Below, in pieces: positions 1 to 7,378 of a stretch of 15,144 bases of DNA. Every line of letters starts with the position of its first letter. The stretch's first letter is position 1. The notes beneath the pieces are model-generated. The model was not told the DNA's origin. It ran no database searches and was given only the letters and a program-made list of their open reading frames with translations. This stretch comes from an uncultured Candidatus Saccharibacteria bacterium. Its GTDB lineage: Bacteria > Patescibacteria > Saccharimonadia > Saccharimonadales > JACDBH01. The stretch covers positions 1 to 15,144 of the forward strand of contig CAMLHD010000019.1 in assembly GCA_946479835.1 (NCBI GenBank), read 5' to 3'. The translations under genes and the position numbers were made by a program.

Positions 1-25
1 GGTTTTGCTATACTGGAGCATAAGC

Positions 26-421
26 ATGATCGGTAAGAACCAGCAGGGCTTTACGCTAGTCGAACTATTGGCCGCCATTGCGCTTATGGGCCTGACTATC
101 GTTGGCGTGGCAAACCTCTACATCACCATCGAGACTTCGCAGCGCAAAAGCTATGATTTAGGCATGGCTGTCCGTGCCGGCGAAAAACAGATAGAATCTT
201 TGCGCAACTCGCAGTACGGCGGCTTGGTGCCCGACAGCACCATAGACTTCAGCGCCGACCTGCCAGCCGAACTGCCGGATCCCAAGACTGGCACCGTATA
301 CGTAACCGAACCAGAGCTGGGCCTGCGCCGGGTTGACATTACCATCACCTACAAAGATGGCTCCAGCACCAAGACCGTCAAGCAAAGTTCGTTTATTGGG
401 ATCATAGGTATAGGCCAATGA
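26..421 (+). CDS. Type IV prepilin-like minor pilin (PilV/GspI-like)
   Basis: 131-residue pseudopilin/minor pilin. The N-terminus is a classic class III prepilin leader: a short basic stretch (MIGKNQQG) cut after Gly8, then FTLVELL with Phe as first mature residue and the conserved Glu at mature position 5. About 20 hydrophobic residues follow, forming the helix that sits in the membrane and later in the pilus core. The rest is a small soluble domain of unclear fold. An in-frame TTG at 5 would add seven residues, but the ATG at 26 has a GGAG Shine-Dalgarno at 15-18 and gives the normal leader length. The stop overlaps the next start (ATGA at 418-421), so translation is probably coupled. Being first of three prepilin-like genes, it is probably a minor pilin of the tip/priming complex, processed by a PilD peptidase encoded elsewhere. 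The pilV label is by position and size and is tentative. Confidence 0.85.
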   Translation: MIGKNQQGFTLVELLAAIALMGLTIVGVANLYITIETSQRKSYDLGMAVRAGEKQIESLRNSQYGGLVPDSTIDFSADLPAELPDPKTGTVYVTEPELGLRRVDITITYKDGSSTKTVKQSSFIGIIGIGQ

Positions 422-1089
422 AAAAGCTGAATCAGAACGGTTATACGCTGATGGAGCTGATGGTTGCTGTAGTTGTGGCGTCTCTCATTATGATCGGCAT
501 GTTCAGTTTCCTGATTAACGCCATTGTAAGCAACAGTGTGCGTACTGCCCGAGCGGATCTGCTACGGGAAGCTCAGTTGGCTTTGGATGTAATGCTCAGG
601 GACGTACGCCTCAGCGCGGACGTGGACCCCAACAACCGCATCGTGGACGTGAACTCGCCCAACGCCGGCAGTACCGGCGGGTTGGGCTGGGAATCGGATG
701 CCGACACTCTGATCCTAGCAACCGCCGCTGAGGATACCAGCGGCAATATTATCTTCGCCGATGCCGGCCATTACACCACCGAGAAGAACAATATTATCTA
801 TTACGTCAGCGACAATACGCTTTACAAGCGCACCTTGGCAGCCGGCTTAGTAGACAATGATATGACCACAAGCTGTCCGCCAACATTAGCCACGTCCGTC
901 TGCCCGGCCGACCGGTTAAGCGTAGAGAATGTGCAATCATTAGTCTTTAGGTATTTCGATGCTACCAACACAGAAGTCGCTCCCGCCAATGCCCGTTCAG
1001 TGGAGGCCCTGCTGACGCTGCAGGAGACAAAATTCGGCCGGGATATATCCGTAACCTATAGCACGAGGATGGTATTTAGAAATGAGTAA
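418..1089 (+). CDS. Type IV prepilin-like minor pilin (PilW/GspJ-like)
   Basis: 223-residue minor pilin candidate. The leader MKKLNQNG ends in Gly8, followed by YTLMELMVAVVV, so the mature protein starts with Tyr and has Glu at position 5. The hydrophobic helix runs to about residue 37. The soluble domain (about 40-223) is larger than that of the preceding gene and has a Cys pair (C153, C162) that could form a disulfide outside the cell. The size and middle position fit PilW/GspJ-type pseudopilins. It overlaps the upstream gene by four bases and the downstream one by eight (1082-1089), so all three are likely co-translated. The family assignment at the leader is strong; the exact pilW identity rests on gene order. 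Confidence 0.85.
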   Translation: MKKLNQNGYTLMELMVAVVVASLIMIGMFSFLINAIVSNSVRTARADLLREAQLALDVMLRDVRLSADVDPNNRIVDVNSPNAGSTGGLGWESDADTLILATAAEDTSGNIIFADAGHYTTEKNNIIYYVSDNTLYKRTLAAGLVDNDMTTSCPPTLATSVCPADRLSVENVQSLVFRYFDATNTEVAPANARSVEALLTLQETKFGRDISVTYSTRMVFRNE

Positions 1090-2455
1090 ACTACTAAACC
1101 GGGACGAACGCGGCGTCGTATTCTTTACCGTATTGTTCGTGGGCCTGCTGCTGACATTCATCGGCCTAAGCCTGGCCGAAGTAGCCTTGGTGCAGATGAA
1201 ACGCACTAACGAGAACGTATACATCAGCAACGCCATACTGGCGGCCGAAGCCGGCATCGAGCGCACCATCTATCTGTTCAATGAATCCGGCCCCTTCAGC
1301 GGCATTAGCGCAACGGAGTATTACAACAATGCCGATCAAGGCAGCGCGACTTATGAGACCCAGGTGGTTGCAGGTTCAATTGAGGGTGAGCGCGTTATCA
1401 CCAGCATCGGCCGCGCCTACAATAAAAAGGGCGTTCTTGAAAAAGAGCGCCGCATAAGAGTTACAACCGTCGGCACTCAGTCGCTGTCTCCTAACGTCTA
1501 TGCCGGTGCCGGCGGCCTGATACTTAGCGGCAACGTCAACATATCCAACACCGATATTTATGTAGAGGGCTTTATACACCTCAATAACTCCGCCGCCAGT
1601 ATTGGTTCGCCCTCAGACGATATGAGGAAGATTGAGGCCCGTAATGCCTGGTGCATGGTCAGCGGCTCGTACCCCGAACCCTGCCCGGCTGGCACTGAGC
1701 CCATTACTCTTAACAACAACGCTACGATTTACGGGCATGTCTGCGCCAACGGGCAGATCGACGATACCGGCATTACTTCTTATGATCCTACTTGCGCGGT
1801 TTTGCCCCGTCCTAATCCTTACGAATACGACCGTGACGCCCACATTGCCAGCATGGATCCAGCTAAGGTATATTCGCCTACTGCTACCCAGGTAAAATGC
1901 GGCAACGGCGACGACACCAACTGGTTGGGTGGCACGACTATTACCGGCTCGATCACAATAAATAGCAACTCCTGCGAACTGACCATATCCGGCGATGTCT
2001 ATATCCAGGGCAATCTTGATTTAAGCAAAGGCACGGTGCGTATTGCCGACGGCCTGACAACCCGGCCTGTAATAGCCGTCGACGGCATGATAACAACTAG
2101 GAACAATTTATCTATCATAGCCAACGACCAGAATATCGGCGGCCGCTTCATCAGCTATAAGTGCAAGAACGAAAGCGGCGTAGCTGTAAACGGCTGCTCC
2201 AGCCTGACTGATGGGGCGCAGTATCAGACCCGCAATGACGTAACCGTCGATGCCAAATCTTCCGACGGCGCTATAGGCAGCATCATGCAGTCTTATTGGG
2301 GCAGGATAGACGTCGGCGCCAGCGGTACCATCGCTTCGGCAGTCGGCCATACGGTAGAACTCTCAGGCAACGGCACTGTGGTCTTTGGCGACAACCTGGC
2401 GTCCGAAACACAGAGCACTTGGACGATCCGCAGCTACCAGTACAATTTTGACTAG
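1082..2455 (+). CDS. Large PilX-like minor pilin with repetitive, Cys-rich extracellular domain
   Basis: 457-residue protein. The N-terminus resembles PilX_N: a short charged stretch ending RDERG, a hydrophobic helix at about 12-36, and the AAEAG signature at 54-58. Position 5 after the putative cleavage Gly11 is Thr, not Glu, as in PilX/GspK-type tip pilins. The region from about 135 to 457 is unusually long and dominated by short Gly/Asn/Ile/Val-rich strands (around 144-170, 205-225, 283-335 and 405-440), a pattern that suggests a beta-solenoid. It carries eight cysteines (191, 201, 221, 238, 273, 298, 361, 372), enough for four disulfides. A GAGGA at 1065-1069 lies 12 bases before the ATG, rather far for a Shine-Dalgarno. 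Its place after two E5-containing pilins suggests the pilus tip; a role as adhesin is inference. Alternative: another polymer-forming surface protein using a prepilin-like anchor. Confidence 0.75.
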   Translation: MSKLLNRDERGVVFFTVLFVGLLLTFIGLSLAEVALVQMKRTNENVYISNAILAAEAGIERTIYLFNESGPFSGISATEYYNNADQGSATYETQVVAGSIEGERVITSIGRAYNKKGVLEKERRIRVTTVGTQSLSPNVYAGAGGLILSGNVNISNTDIYVEGFIHLNNSAASIGSPSDDMRKIEARNAWCMVSGSYPEPCPAGTEPITLNNNATIYGHVCANGQIDDTGITSYDPTCAVLPRPNPYEYDRDAHIASMDPAKVYSPTATQVKCGNGDDTNWLGGTTITGSITINSNSCELTISGDVYIQGNLDLSKGTVRIADGLTTRPVIAVDGMITTRNNLSIIANDQNIGGRFISYKCKNESGVAVNGCSSLTDGAQYQTRNDVTVDAKSSDGAIGSIMQSYWGRIDVGASGTIASAVGHTVELSGNGTVVFGDNLASETQSTWTIRSYQYNFD

Positions 2456-2491
2456 TGCCCTCTTGAAAGGATATGTATTGCATAAGCATTT

Positions 2492-2500
2492 TGTTATACT
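2492..2500 (+). promoter_or_regulatory. Extended -10 promoter candidate for the pilM operon
   Basis: TGTTATACT is a good extended -10 (TG, one base, TATACT at 2495-2500), lying in the only real gap of the pilus locus (2456-2539). No convincing -35 sits 17 bases upstream, which extended -10 promoters can do without. A start near 2507 would leave a leader of about 33 bases before the GTG of pilM. It implies pilMNO(P) can be transcribed separately from the minor pilin genes. No clear terminator follows the pilX-like gene, so read-through is also likely. Confidence 0.45.
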
Positions 2501-2539
2501 TAACCCTGAATATATCTTGAAGGGCGCCGCTGGATAATC

Positions 2540-3619
2540 GTGGGCAAAACTAGTAATCAAAACCTGTTCTATAAAGACAAGTCTCTTTTCGGGCTTGACG
2601 TCGGTTTCAACACCATCAAGGTGCTGCAGATCGAGCATGCCGAAAAAAAAGGCGTGGTAACCGGCTACGGGGTGGCCAAATTCACCTCCGAAGCCATCAA
2701 GGACGGCGTGATCATAGATTACGAGACCATCGCCAAATCGGCCTTGGATCTCTTCAGTAACGGAATAATAGGCGAAATCACCACCCGGCGAGTGGTAGCC
2801 ACAATTCCAGCCACCAAGGCCTACACCCGTATCATGACCGTGCCGGCCAAGCTTAATAAGAAAGAACTGCACGACGCCGTACACTTTGAAGCCGAGCAAT
2901 ACATCCCTCTGCCGATTGACGATCTGTATATCGATTACACAACTACCCAGAAGCTGGGCGAAGAGCAGGAGGTCATGGTAGTTGCGGTTCCCAAATCCAT
3001 CGTGGATTCATACATGAAGTTCTTTGACCTTTTGGGCCTTGAGGTCTGCGCGCTCGAAACCACGATTTCCGCTGCCAGCCGCATCATCCAGGCTACAGAG
3101 AACAACGGCGATGTGCCTACAATCCTGATCGACCTGGGTTCACTCTCGGTAGATCTGACGGTCTTCGACAAGACTTTGGTGGTCAACGGTACGATTCCGG
3201 GCGGCGGCGATGACTTTTCTAACCGGATAGCCGAAAAGCTCGGCGTCAGCAAAGAAGAGGCCAACAACCTCAAGACCAAGTACGGCCTGGGTGTCAGCAA
3301 GAAGCAGAATGAGATCCGCGAAGCCCTCAAACCGCAGCTTGATTCGCTGATAAAAGAAATCCGCCGTGTAGTGCGTTATTACGAAGACCGTACCGAAGGC
3401 AAAAGCTCGATCGGCCAGATCATCACCATGGGCGGCGGCGCCAACATGCCCGGCCTGGTTGATTACCTGACCGACAACTTGCGCATCCCTACCCGTCTAA
3501 GCAATTTCTGGAGCGAGTTGGAGTTAGGCAAGCTGCAGCCGCCGCATGAAGCCGAACGATCGCTTTACATCACCGCAGCCGGCGCGGCTATAACCAAGCC
3601 TGAGGAGATCTGGGCATGA
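2540..3619 (+). CDS. pilM: Type IV pilus assembly actin-like ATPase PilM
   Basis: 359 residues, the usual length of PilM. This cytosolic, actin-like (FtsA-fold) nucleotide-binding protein docks onto the N-terminal tail of PilN and links the pilus motor to the inner-membrane alignment complex. Visible motifs are phosphate-1 (GLDVGFNTIK, 18-27), phosphate-2 (IDLGSLSVDL, 197-206), the family motif GTIPGGGDDF (217-226) and the adenosine loop (TMGGGANMPG, 296-305). No membrane segment is present. The GTG start at 2540 is preferred because the reading frame then begins shortly before the first conserved strand; the only Shine-Dalgarno-like AGGG (2521-2524) lies about 15 bases upstream, so initiation looks weak. 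The stop overlaps pilN by four bases (ATGA), the standard pilM-pilN arrangement. Confidence 0.95.
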   Translation: MGKTSNQNLFYKDKSLFGLDVGFNTIKVLQIEHAEKKGVVTGYGVAKFTSEAIKDGVIIDYETIAKSALDLFSNGIIGEITTRRVVATIPATKAYTRIMTVPAKLNKKELHDAVHFEAEQYIPLPIDDLYIDYTTTQKLGEEQEVMVVAVPKSIVDSYMKFFDLLGLEVCALETTISAASRIIQATENNGDVPTILIDLGSLSVDLTVFDKTLVVNGTIPGGGDDFSNRIAEKLGVSKEEANNLKTKYGLGVSKKQNEIREALKPQLDSLIKEIRRVVRYYEDRTEGKSSIGQIITMGGGANMPGLVDYLTDNLRIPTRLSNFWSELELGKLQPPHEAERSLYITAAGAAITKPEEIWA

Positions 3620-4218
3620 GCATGATCAACCTGATGCCGCCGGACCGCAAGCAAAACATCATGTATGCCCGGCGTAATTCGTCGCTGGTACGATGGATAA
3701 GCGGTATCAGCCTAGCCGCTCTTGGGTTGATACTTATAGCCGGTGGCGGATTATTTTATCTCAAACAAGACAGCAGCGCCCTGCAAAAAGAAATTGACGA
3801 CACCAAGGCTGAACTGGTCGCTCAGAACGAAGCCGCTACTTTAAAACGGGTCGAGGAAATCAGCGGCAATATCAAGCTGGTGGTAGACGTCTTATCCGAC
3901 GAAGTCCTGTTTTCCAAGCTGCTGCAGCACATCGGCTTGGTCATGCCTTCGGGCACGATCCTGCAGGACCTTAGGCTGACGTCCGATCTGCAGGGAGGCC
4001 TGAGCCTGACCATAGGCGCTGCCAATTACCAAGCCGGCACCCAAGCCCAAGTCAACCTGGCCGATCCGGAAAACGGTATCTTTGAAAAGGCCGACCTTGT
4101 CAGCCTGAGCTGCAGCGCTGAAGCAACCGATCCGCGCTATCCATGCACCGGTACAATCCGCGCCCTTTTCAAAGAAGATAACAATCCGTTCCTATTCCTG
4201 AACAAGGAGGGCCAGTAA
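3616..4218 (+). CDS. pilN: Type IV pilus inner-membrane protein PilN
   Basis: 200-residue bitopic membrane protein. The cytoplasmic tail has the PilM-binding motif INLMPPDR (4-11), the equivalent of the conserved INLLP of PilN. A single transmembrane helix spans about 26-48, followed by a coiled-coil-like stretch (50-75) and a periplasmic/exterior domain that pairs with PilO. The start at 3616 has a GAGGAG Shine-Dalgarno (3602-3607) at 8 bases and overlaps the pilM stop; an in-frame ATG at 3622 also keeps the motif but is too far from that site. The C-terminus ends with a short tail containing NNPF (189-192), a tetrapeptide that recurs at the end of the small protein two genes downstream. Two Cys in the soluble domain (CSA and PCT, near the C-terminus) could form a disulfide. 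Confidence 0.9.
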   Translation: MSMINLMPPDRKQNIMYARRNSSLVRWISGISLAALGLILIAGGGLFYLKQDSSALQKEIDDTKAELVAQNEAATLKRVEEISGNIKLVVDVLSDEVLFSKLLQHIGLVMPSGTILQDLRLTSDLQGGLSLTIGAANYQAGTQAQVNLADPENGIFEKADLVSLSCSAEATDPRYPCTGTIRALFKEDNNPFLFLNKEGQ

Positions 4219-4830
4219 ATGAACGCGCGCAAATTCTTTTTCGTGATGCTCGGCGCCATCCTGCTTCTGATCGGGCTCTGCGGCGCAGGCACTTACTTTG
4301 CCAATAAACTCTTGAGCTCCCAGGGCGATAAGCTGGTCGAGCAGAAGCTTGAAAAGGCCGTGCTGGACAAGCAAAGCGATGCTCTGGTTCAGGCCAAGAA
4401 GGACATAGCCGAATACGAGGAGCTCGAGAAGATTGCCAAGTCGATCGTACCGCAGGAAAAGGACCAGGCAGTCACGGTGCTGGAAATCATCCAGCTGGCT
4501 GACGAATCCGGTGTTGCGATCAGCTCGATCCAGTTTCCAGAATCGCTCCTAGGCGAAGTAAAACAGCAGGGCAAGGCTACTGCCAGCACCGATCCCAATA
4601 CGACGCAGCTGACGCCCGTCAAGGAACTAAAAGGGGTGTATGTCATGGAAATCAATGTCCAATCCGACCAGGCCAAGCCAATCAGCTACGCTCAGCTCTT
4701 AGATTTCTTGACGCGGCTTGAAAGCAACCGCCGCACCGCCCAAGTTACCAGCCTCAGCATCACCCCCAGCGAAAGGAATCGCAACCTGGTGACTTTTACG
4801 CTTACCTTAAATAGTTATGTGAGGCCCTGA
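4219..4830 (+). CDS. pilO: Type IV pilus inner-membrane protein PilO
   Basis: 203-residue partner of PilN in the alignment subcomplex. It has one transmembrane helix (about 6-27), then a charged heptad-like coiled coil (28-75), and a C-terminal region (about 85-200) consistent with the ferredoxin-like PilO domain: an alternating strand/helix pattern with SYAQLLDFLTRLE (156-168) and a final strand VTFTLTLNSY. It starts directly after the pilN stop, with a near-perfect AAGGAGG (4204-4210) inside the end of pilN at 8-base spacing. The next gene starts one base after its TGA. Sequence identity within this family is low, so the call rests on topology, length and gene order. Confidence 0.88.
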   Translation: MNARKFFFVMLGAILLLIGLCGAGTYFANKLLSSQGDKLVEQKLEKAVLDKQSDALVQAKKDIAEYEELEKIAKSIVPQEKDQAVTVLEIIQLADESGVAISSIQFPESLLGEVKQQGKATASTDPNTTQLTPVKELKGVYVMEINVQSDQAKPISYAQLLDFLTRLESNRRTAQVTSLSITPSERNRNLVTFTLTLNSYVRP

Positions 4831-4831
4831 G

Positions 4832-5122
4832 ATGAAAGACAAGCTGCAAGCCCAACTGCAAAAATTCAGCATAGACATTAAGCGCTACATCGCCATCATC
4901 GTAATCGTAATCATCGGTTCAATGTGCGGTTACCTGGTTTATACCAGCGGCAAGCTGGCCGAAGCTGAGCCATCGGAAGCCGAAGTTAGCGAAAAATACC
5001 AGGGCGCAGCACGCCCTAAGATTGATAAGGCCGCAGCTGCCAAATTGAGTGAACTTGAAGATCAGAACATCGAAGTCAAAGCCCTGTTTGACCAAGCTCG
5101 TAACAATCCGTTCTCAGAATAG
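4832..5122 (+). CDS. Small single-pass membrane protein in the pilP position
   Basis: 96 residues with one transmembrane helix (about 18-37), a short acidic linker rich in Glu/Ala, a helical segment (65-90) and the terminal motif ARNNPFSE. GAGG at 4821-4824, seven bases before the ATG, serves as Shine-Dalgarno. Classical PilP is a lipoprotein whose linker carries an R-x-P-F-like motif before a beta-sandwich that binds the PilQ secretin. This protein has no lipobox and no beta domain, and ends where that motif would sit. I infer a minimal PilP analogue for an envelope without a secretin, though it could be an unrelated accessory factor. It is the last gene of the operon; its stop is four bases from the convergent stop of the PH-domain gene. 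Confidence 0.8.
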   Translation: MKDKLQAQLQKFSIDIKRYIAIIVIVIIGSMCGYLVYTSGKLAEAEPSEAEVSEKYQGAARPKIDKAAAAKLSELEDQNIEVKALFDQARNNPFSE

Positions 5123-5145
5123 TGCTTTAGTTGCCGTACTTTTTT
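5121..5145 (+). terminator. Weak intrinsic terminator candidate after the pilus operon
   Basis: AGTGC (5121-5125) can pair with GTACT (5136-5140), including one G-U pair, and is followed directly by a T run (5140-5145). The stem is only five pairs with a ten-base loop, so it would be weak. It overlaps the last pilus gene's stop codon and the 3' end of the opposite-strand PH-domain gene. Confidence 0.25.
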
Positions 5146-5741
5146 AAGTTTTCTTCGTGAGCACCAACAATGAGCTTTGACTGCGTGTACGGATCGGGGA
5201 CGTAGGTGAAAGTATAGTTCTGCTGCTCACCTGCGGTTTCAATAACCAGCGTACCGTAATTAAATATATGCGCGAAGATACCGCGCTGATGGACGGAAGC
5301 ATCCTGGACATCGCCGATACTCAGTTGCGAAATTTTACGGTTGAATAAGCTAACGTATACCACTTGGGCGATTTTCTCACTTGTGACAAAGATAACATTG
5401 CTACGGTACAGGAATACGGCGATGAATATGCCGATCAGCGCAAGGATCAAGAGCAGGAAGAAAACCATGCCGATGGCTGGCTTGATGCCGTCCAGGCCGT
5501 CTGTGCCGAAGAAGCTGTTAAGATCAACTGCCAGCAGCAGGAAGCCAAGCGCCAAAATAGCTAGTATGACGACCAGCCCGCCCAAGAGTACTAGGAACAG
5601 GCCGAAAAAATGCTTGCGGATTTCTGATACTAACTCTTCATTGGCGTCGAACTCGACGAACTTGAAGTACTTACGGCCCTCGTGCGATAGTTTTTCGCCG
5701 GCGGCTTGACGGTGTTGGATGTCGGCTTCAGTCTCGTGCAT
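5127..5741 (-). CDS. Two-helix membrane protein with C-terminal bacterial PH domain
   Basis: 204 residues. A hydrophilic N-terminal part (1-45) is followed by two strong transmembrane helices (about 46-72 and 89-112) and a C-terminal domain (113-198) with the features of membrane-anchored bacterial PH (bPH2/DUF304) domains: VTSEKIAQVVYVSLF then SIGDVQDASVHQRGIFAHIFNYGTL, where the basic/aromatic turn and the NYGTL strand are typical. The function of these proteins is mostly unknown; lipid or protein binding at the membrane is assumed. It is downstream of ruvB, with 10 bases between the ruvB stop and its ATG, but has no Shine-Dalgarno and instead a -10-like TAAAAT seven bases upstream, so it may have its own leaderless transcript as well as read-through from ruvB. 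Confidence 0.75.
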   Translation of the reverse strand: MHETEADIQHRQAAGEKLSHEGRKYFKFVEFDANEELVSEIRKHFFGLFLVLLGGLVVILAILALGFLLLAVDLNSFFGTDGLDGIKPAIGMVFFLLLILALIGIFIAVFLYRSNVIFVTSEKIAQVVYVSLFNRKISQLSIGDVQDASVHQRGIFAHIFNYGTLVIETAGEQQNYTFTYVPDPYTQSKLIVGAHEENLKKYGN

Positions 5742-5748
5742 GCCTAAT

Positions 5749-5754
5749 ATTTTA
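5749..5754 (-). promoter_or_regulatory. -10-like element just upstream of the PH-domain gene
   Basis: On the - strand TAAAAT overlaps the ruvB stop codon and lies seven bases before the ATG at 5741. There is no Shine-Dalgarno between. A start at the normal distance would give an essentially leaderless mRNA. No clear -35 is visible, so support is moderate and depends on the same arrangement recurring elsewhere in the window. Confidence 0.35.
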
Positions 5755-6789
5755 CACCAGCGAAGTCTGGTTTTTATCTGATTTACCGGGTTTTTTATTC
5801 AAGTGCTTATAGGCTTTGTCTGTGGCGCGGCGCCCTCTAGGCGTCCGCTCCAGAAGCCCGATCTGCATCAGATACGGTTCGTAAAAGTCCTCGATAGTGG
5901 TAGTTTCGTCTCCAGTAAGGGCCGCCAGCGTGTTGAGCCCTACCGGGTTGGACTGGTAATTTTCTATCATCTTGTCCAGTAGGTGGCGGTCGGCCGGATC
6001 AAGCCCAAGTTCGTCGATTTCAAGCAGATTGAGGGCCGAGCGCGTAATTTCGGTATCGATTATGCCGTCGCCGTTGACATCGGCGTAGTCCCGCACCCGC
6101 TTCAAAAGCCGGTTGGCGATGCGCGGAGTCAGGCGCGCACGCGTGGCCAATATGTCGGCCGCTTCTTCGTTTATCGAACTATCCAGGATATTGGCGGCCC
6201 GCTTGATGATGCTGGCGATCTCATCAGGTTTATAAAATTCCAGGCGATGGATCATGCCGAAGCGATCGCGCAGAGGCGCCGCTAACGCGCCGGTACGGGT
6301 CGTGGCGCCGATGAGCGTGAATTTTGGAACATCAAGTCTTAGGCTACGGGCGCTCGGACCCTTGCCAAGCATGATATCGATCTTGTAGTCCTCCATAGCG
6401 CTATAAAGCACTTCTTCGACCGAGCGGTGTAGGCGATGTATCTCGTCAATGAACAGTATGTCGCCGTCCTGAAGATTGGTGAGTAGGCTCGCCAGATCGC
6501 CAGCCCGCTCAATCGCCGGCCCTGATGTGACGCGGATCTGCGCACCCATCTCGTTGGCAATCACGCTGGCCATGGTGGTTTTGCCCAGTCCCGGCGGCCC
6601 GTACAGCAGGATATGGTCGAGCGGTTCGCCGCGCTTCTTAGCCGCGTCTATAGCTAATTTAAGATTTTGCTTAATGCGCTCCTGGCCGATGTAGCTCGTA
6701 AAGTCCCTGGGGCGAAGCGTAATTTCCAGTTCGACTTCTTTAGGGTCGTCATCATCGGTAGCTGTATGCAGCAATCTTTCAACCGCCAT
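5752..6789 (-). CDS. ruvB: Holliday junction branch migration ATPase RuvB
   Basis: 345 residues, full length. RuvB forms the hexameric AAA+ motor that drives branch migration of Holliday junctions loaded by RuvA. The sequence shows the N-terminal RPRDF/YIGQ motif (27-35), Walker A GPPGLGKT (64-71), Walker B ILFIDEIH (111-118), sensor 1 around LIGATTR (159-165), the Arg-finger region LRDRFG (173-178), and the C-terminal winged-helix part with RTPRGR near residue 315. The ATG shares one base with the ruvA stop (TAATG), so the two are translationally coupled. The C-terminal tail after YKHL is lysine-rich and poorly conserved, as in many RuvB. Nothing essential is missing. Confidence 0.98.
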   Translation of the reverse strand: MAVERLLHTATDDDDPKEVELEITLRPRDFTSYIGQERIKQNLKLAIDAAKKRGEPLDHILLYGPPGLGKTTMASVIANEMGAQIRVTSGPAIERAGDLASLLTNLQDGDILFIDEIHRLHRSVEEVLYSAMEDYKIDIMLGKGPSARSLRLDVPKFTLIGATTRTGALAAPLRDRFGMIHRLEFYKPDEIASIIKRAANILDSSINEEAADILATRARLTPRIANRLLKRVRDYADVNGDGIIDTEITRSALNLLEIDELGLDPADRHLLDKMIENYQSNPVGLNTLAALTGDETTTIEDFYEPYLMQIGLLERTPRGRRATDKAYKHLNKKPGKSDKNQTSLV

Positions 6790-7370
6790 TACGCCCTGCC
6801 CTTCAGCGCCATGCGGATGCGTTCTTCGGTTGGCAGTGCTTTGTCTATATCCTTCAGGGCCAAGGCCGCGTCTTGCGGCGCGTAACCTAGAGCAACCAGA
6901 GCTTCGGTGGCCTCGTCCTGCGTGCCGATGCCCGGCCGTGTAACAATGCCTTCGGCCATTCCGCTAGCCGATATGCCGACCTTGTCCCTGAGTTCAACCA
7001 CGATCTGTTCCGCAGCTCGCTTGCCAACGCCTTTGGCGCTTTGCAGCAGCTTGACGTCGCCGTTCGCAATCGCCGCCCGGACATTGTCGGCCGGACCGGT
7101 GTCTAGCACCGCCATGGCAACTTTAGGGCCGACATTCTTTACTTCCAGCAGCAGTTCGAACAGTTCTTTAGTATTTATGGAAATAAAGCCGAACAAATCG
7201 TGGGCCTGCTCGCGGATATGCTCATAAACATAAAGCTTGGTTTCATGCCCATTCTGCAGGTGGCCAAAATCCTCGGCCGTAACCCTTAGGCCATAACCGA
7301 CACCGCCGACATCCAGGACTACAAGGTCCAACAGTTTTTCGCTAACCACTCCACTTAATGTCGCAATCAT
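6789..7370 (-). CDS. ruvA: Holliday junction recognition protein RuvA
   Basis: 193 residues, the normal RuvA size. RuvA tetramers bind four-way junctions and dock RuvB. Domain I is an OB fold (1-63: [33 protein letters not shown]). Two helix-hairpin-helix motifs follow ([12 protein letters not shown] at about 78-89 and [13 protein letters not shown] at 112-124). After a flexible linker the small RuvB-binding domain III runs from about 151 to 193 ([12 protein letters not shown]). The frame stays open upstream to 7580, but that extension is the antisense-frame shadow of ruvC and not RuvA-like; the ATG at 7370 gives the exact family N-terminus. It begins eight bases after the ruvC stop with only a poor AGG next to the ATG, so re-initiation after ruvC is likely. 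Confidence 0.97.
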   Translation of the reverse strand: MIATLSGVVSEKLLDLVVLDVGGVGYGLRVTAEDFGHLQNGHETKLYVYEHIREQAHDLFGFISINTKELFELLLEVKNVGPKVAMAVLDTGPADNVRAAIANGDVKLLQSAKGVGKRAAEQIVVELRDKVGISASGMAEGIVTRPGIGTQDEATEALVALGYAPQDAALALKDIDKALPTEERIRMALKGRA

Positions 7371-7378
7371 CCTGACTA

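Noticed and set aside
6..14. Extended -10-like TGCTATACT before the first pilin gene
   Set aside because: It resembles the pilM promoter element, but the spacing to the ATG (11 bases) would put the GGAG ribosome site at or before the transcript start, and the window edge hides whether an upstream pilus gene reads through.
2363..2899. 178-codon open frame on the - strand across the pilX-like 3' end and pilM
   Set aside because: It is antisense to well-supported pilM sequence and spans the pilM promoter gap; the translation is Gly/His/Phe-rich with no recognisable domain and no ribosome site.
5756..5771. ACCAG/CTGGT hairpin followed by T run on the + strand
   Set aside because: Only five pairs, and it lies in the end of ruvB on the opposite strand, about 630 bases after the last + gene; no + transcript is expected to end there.
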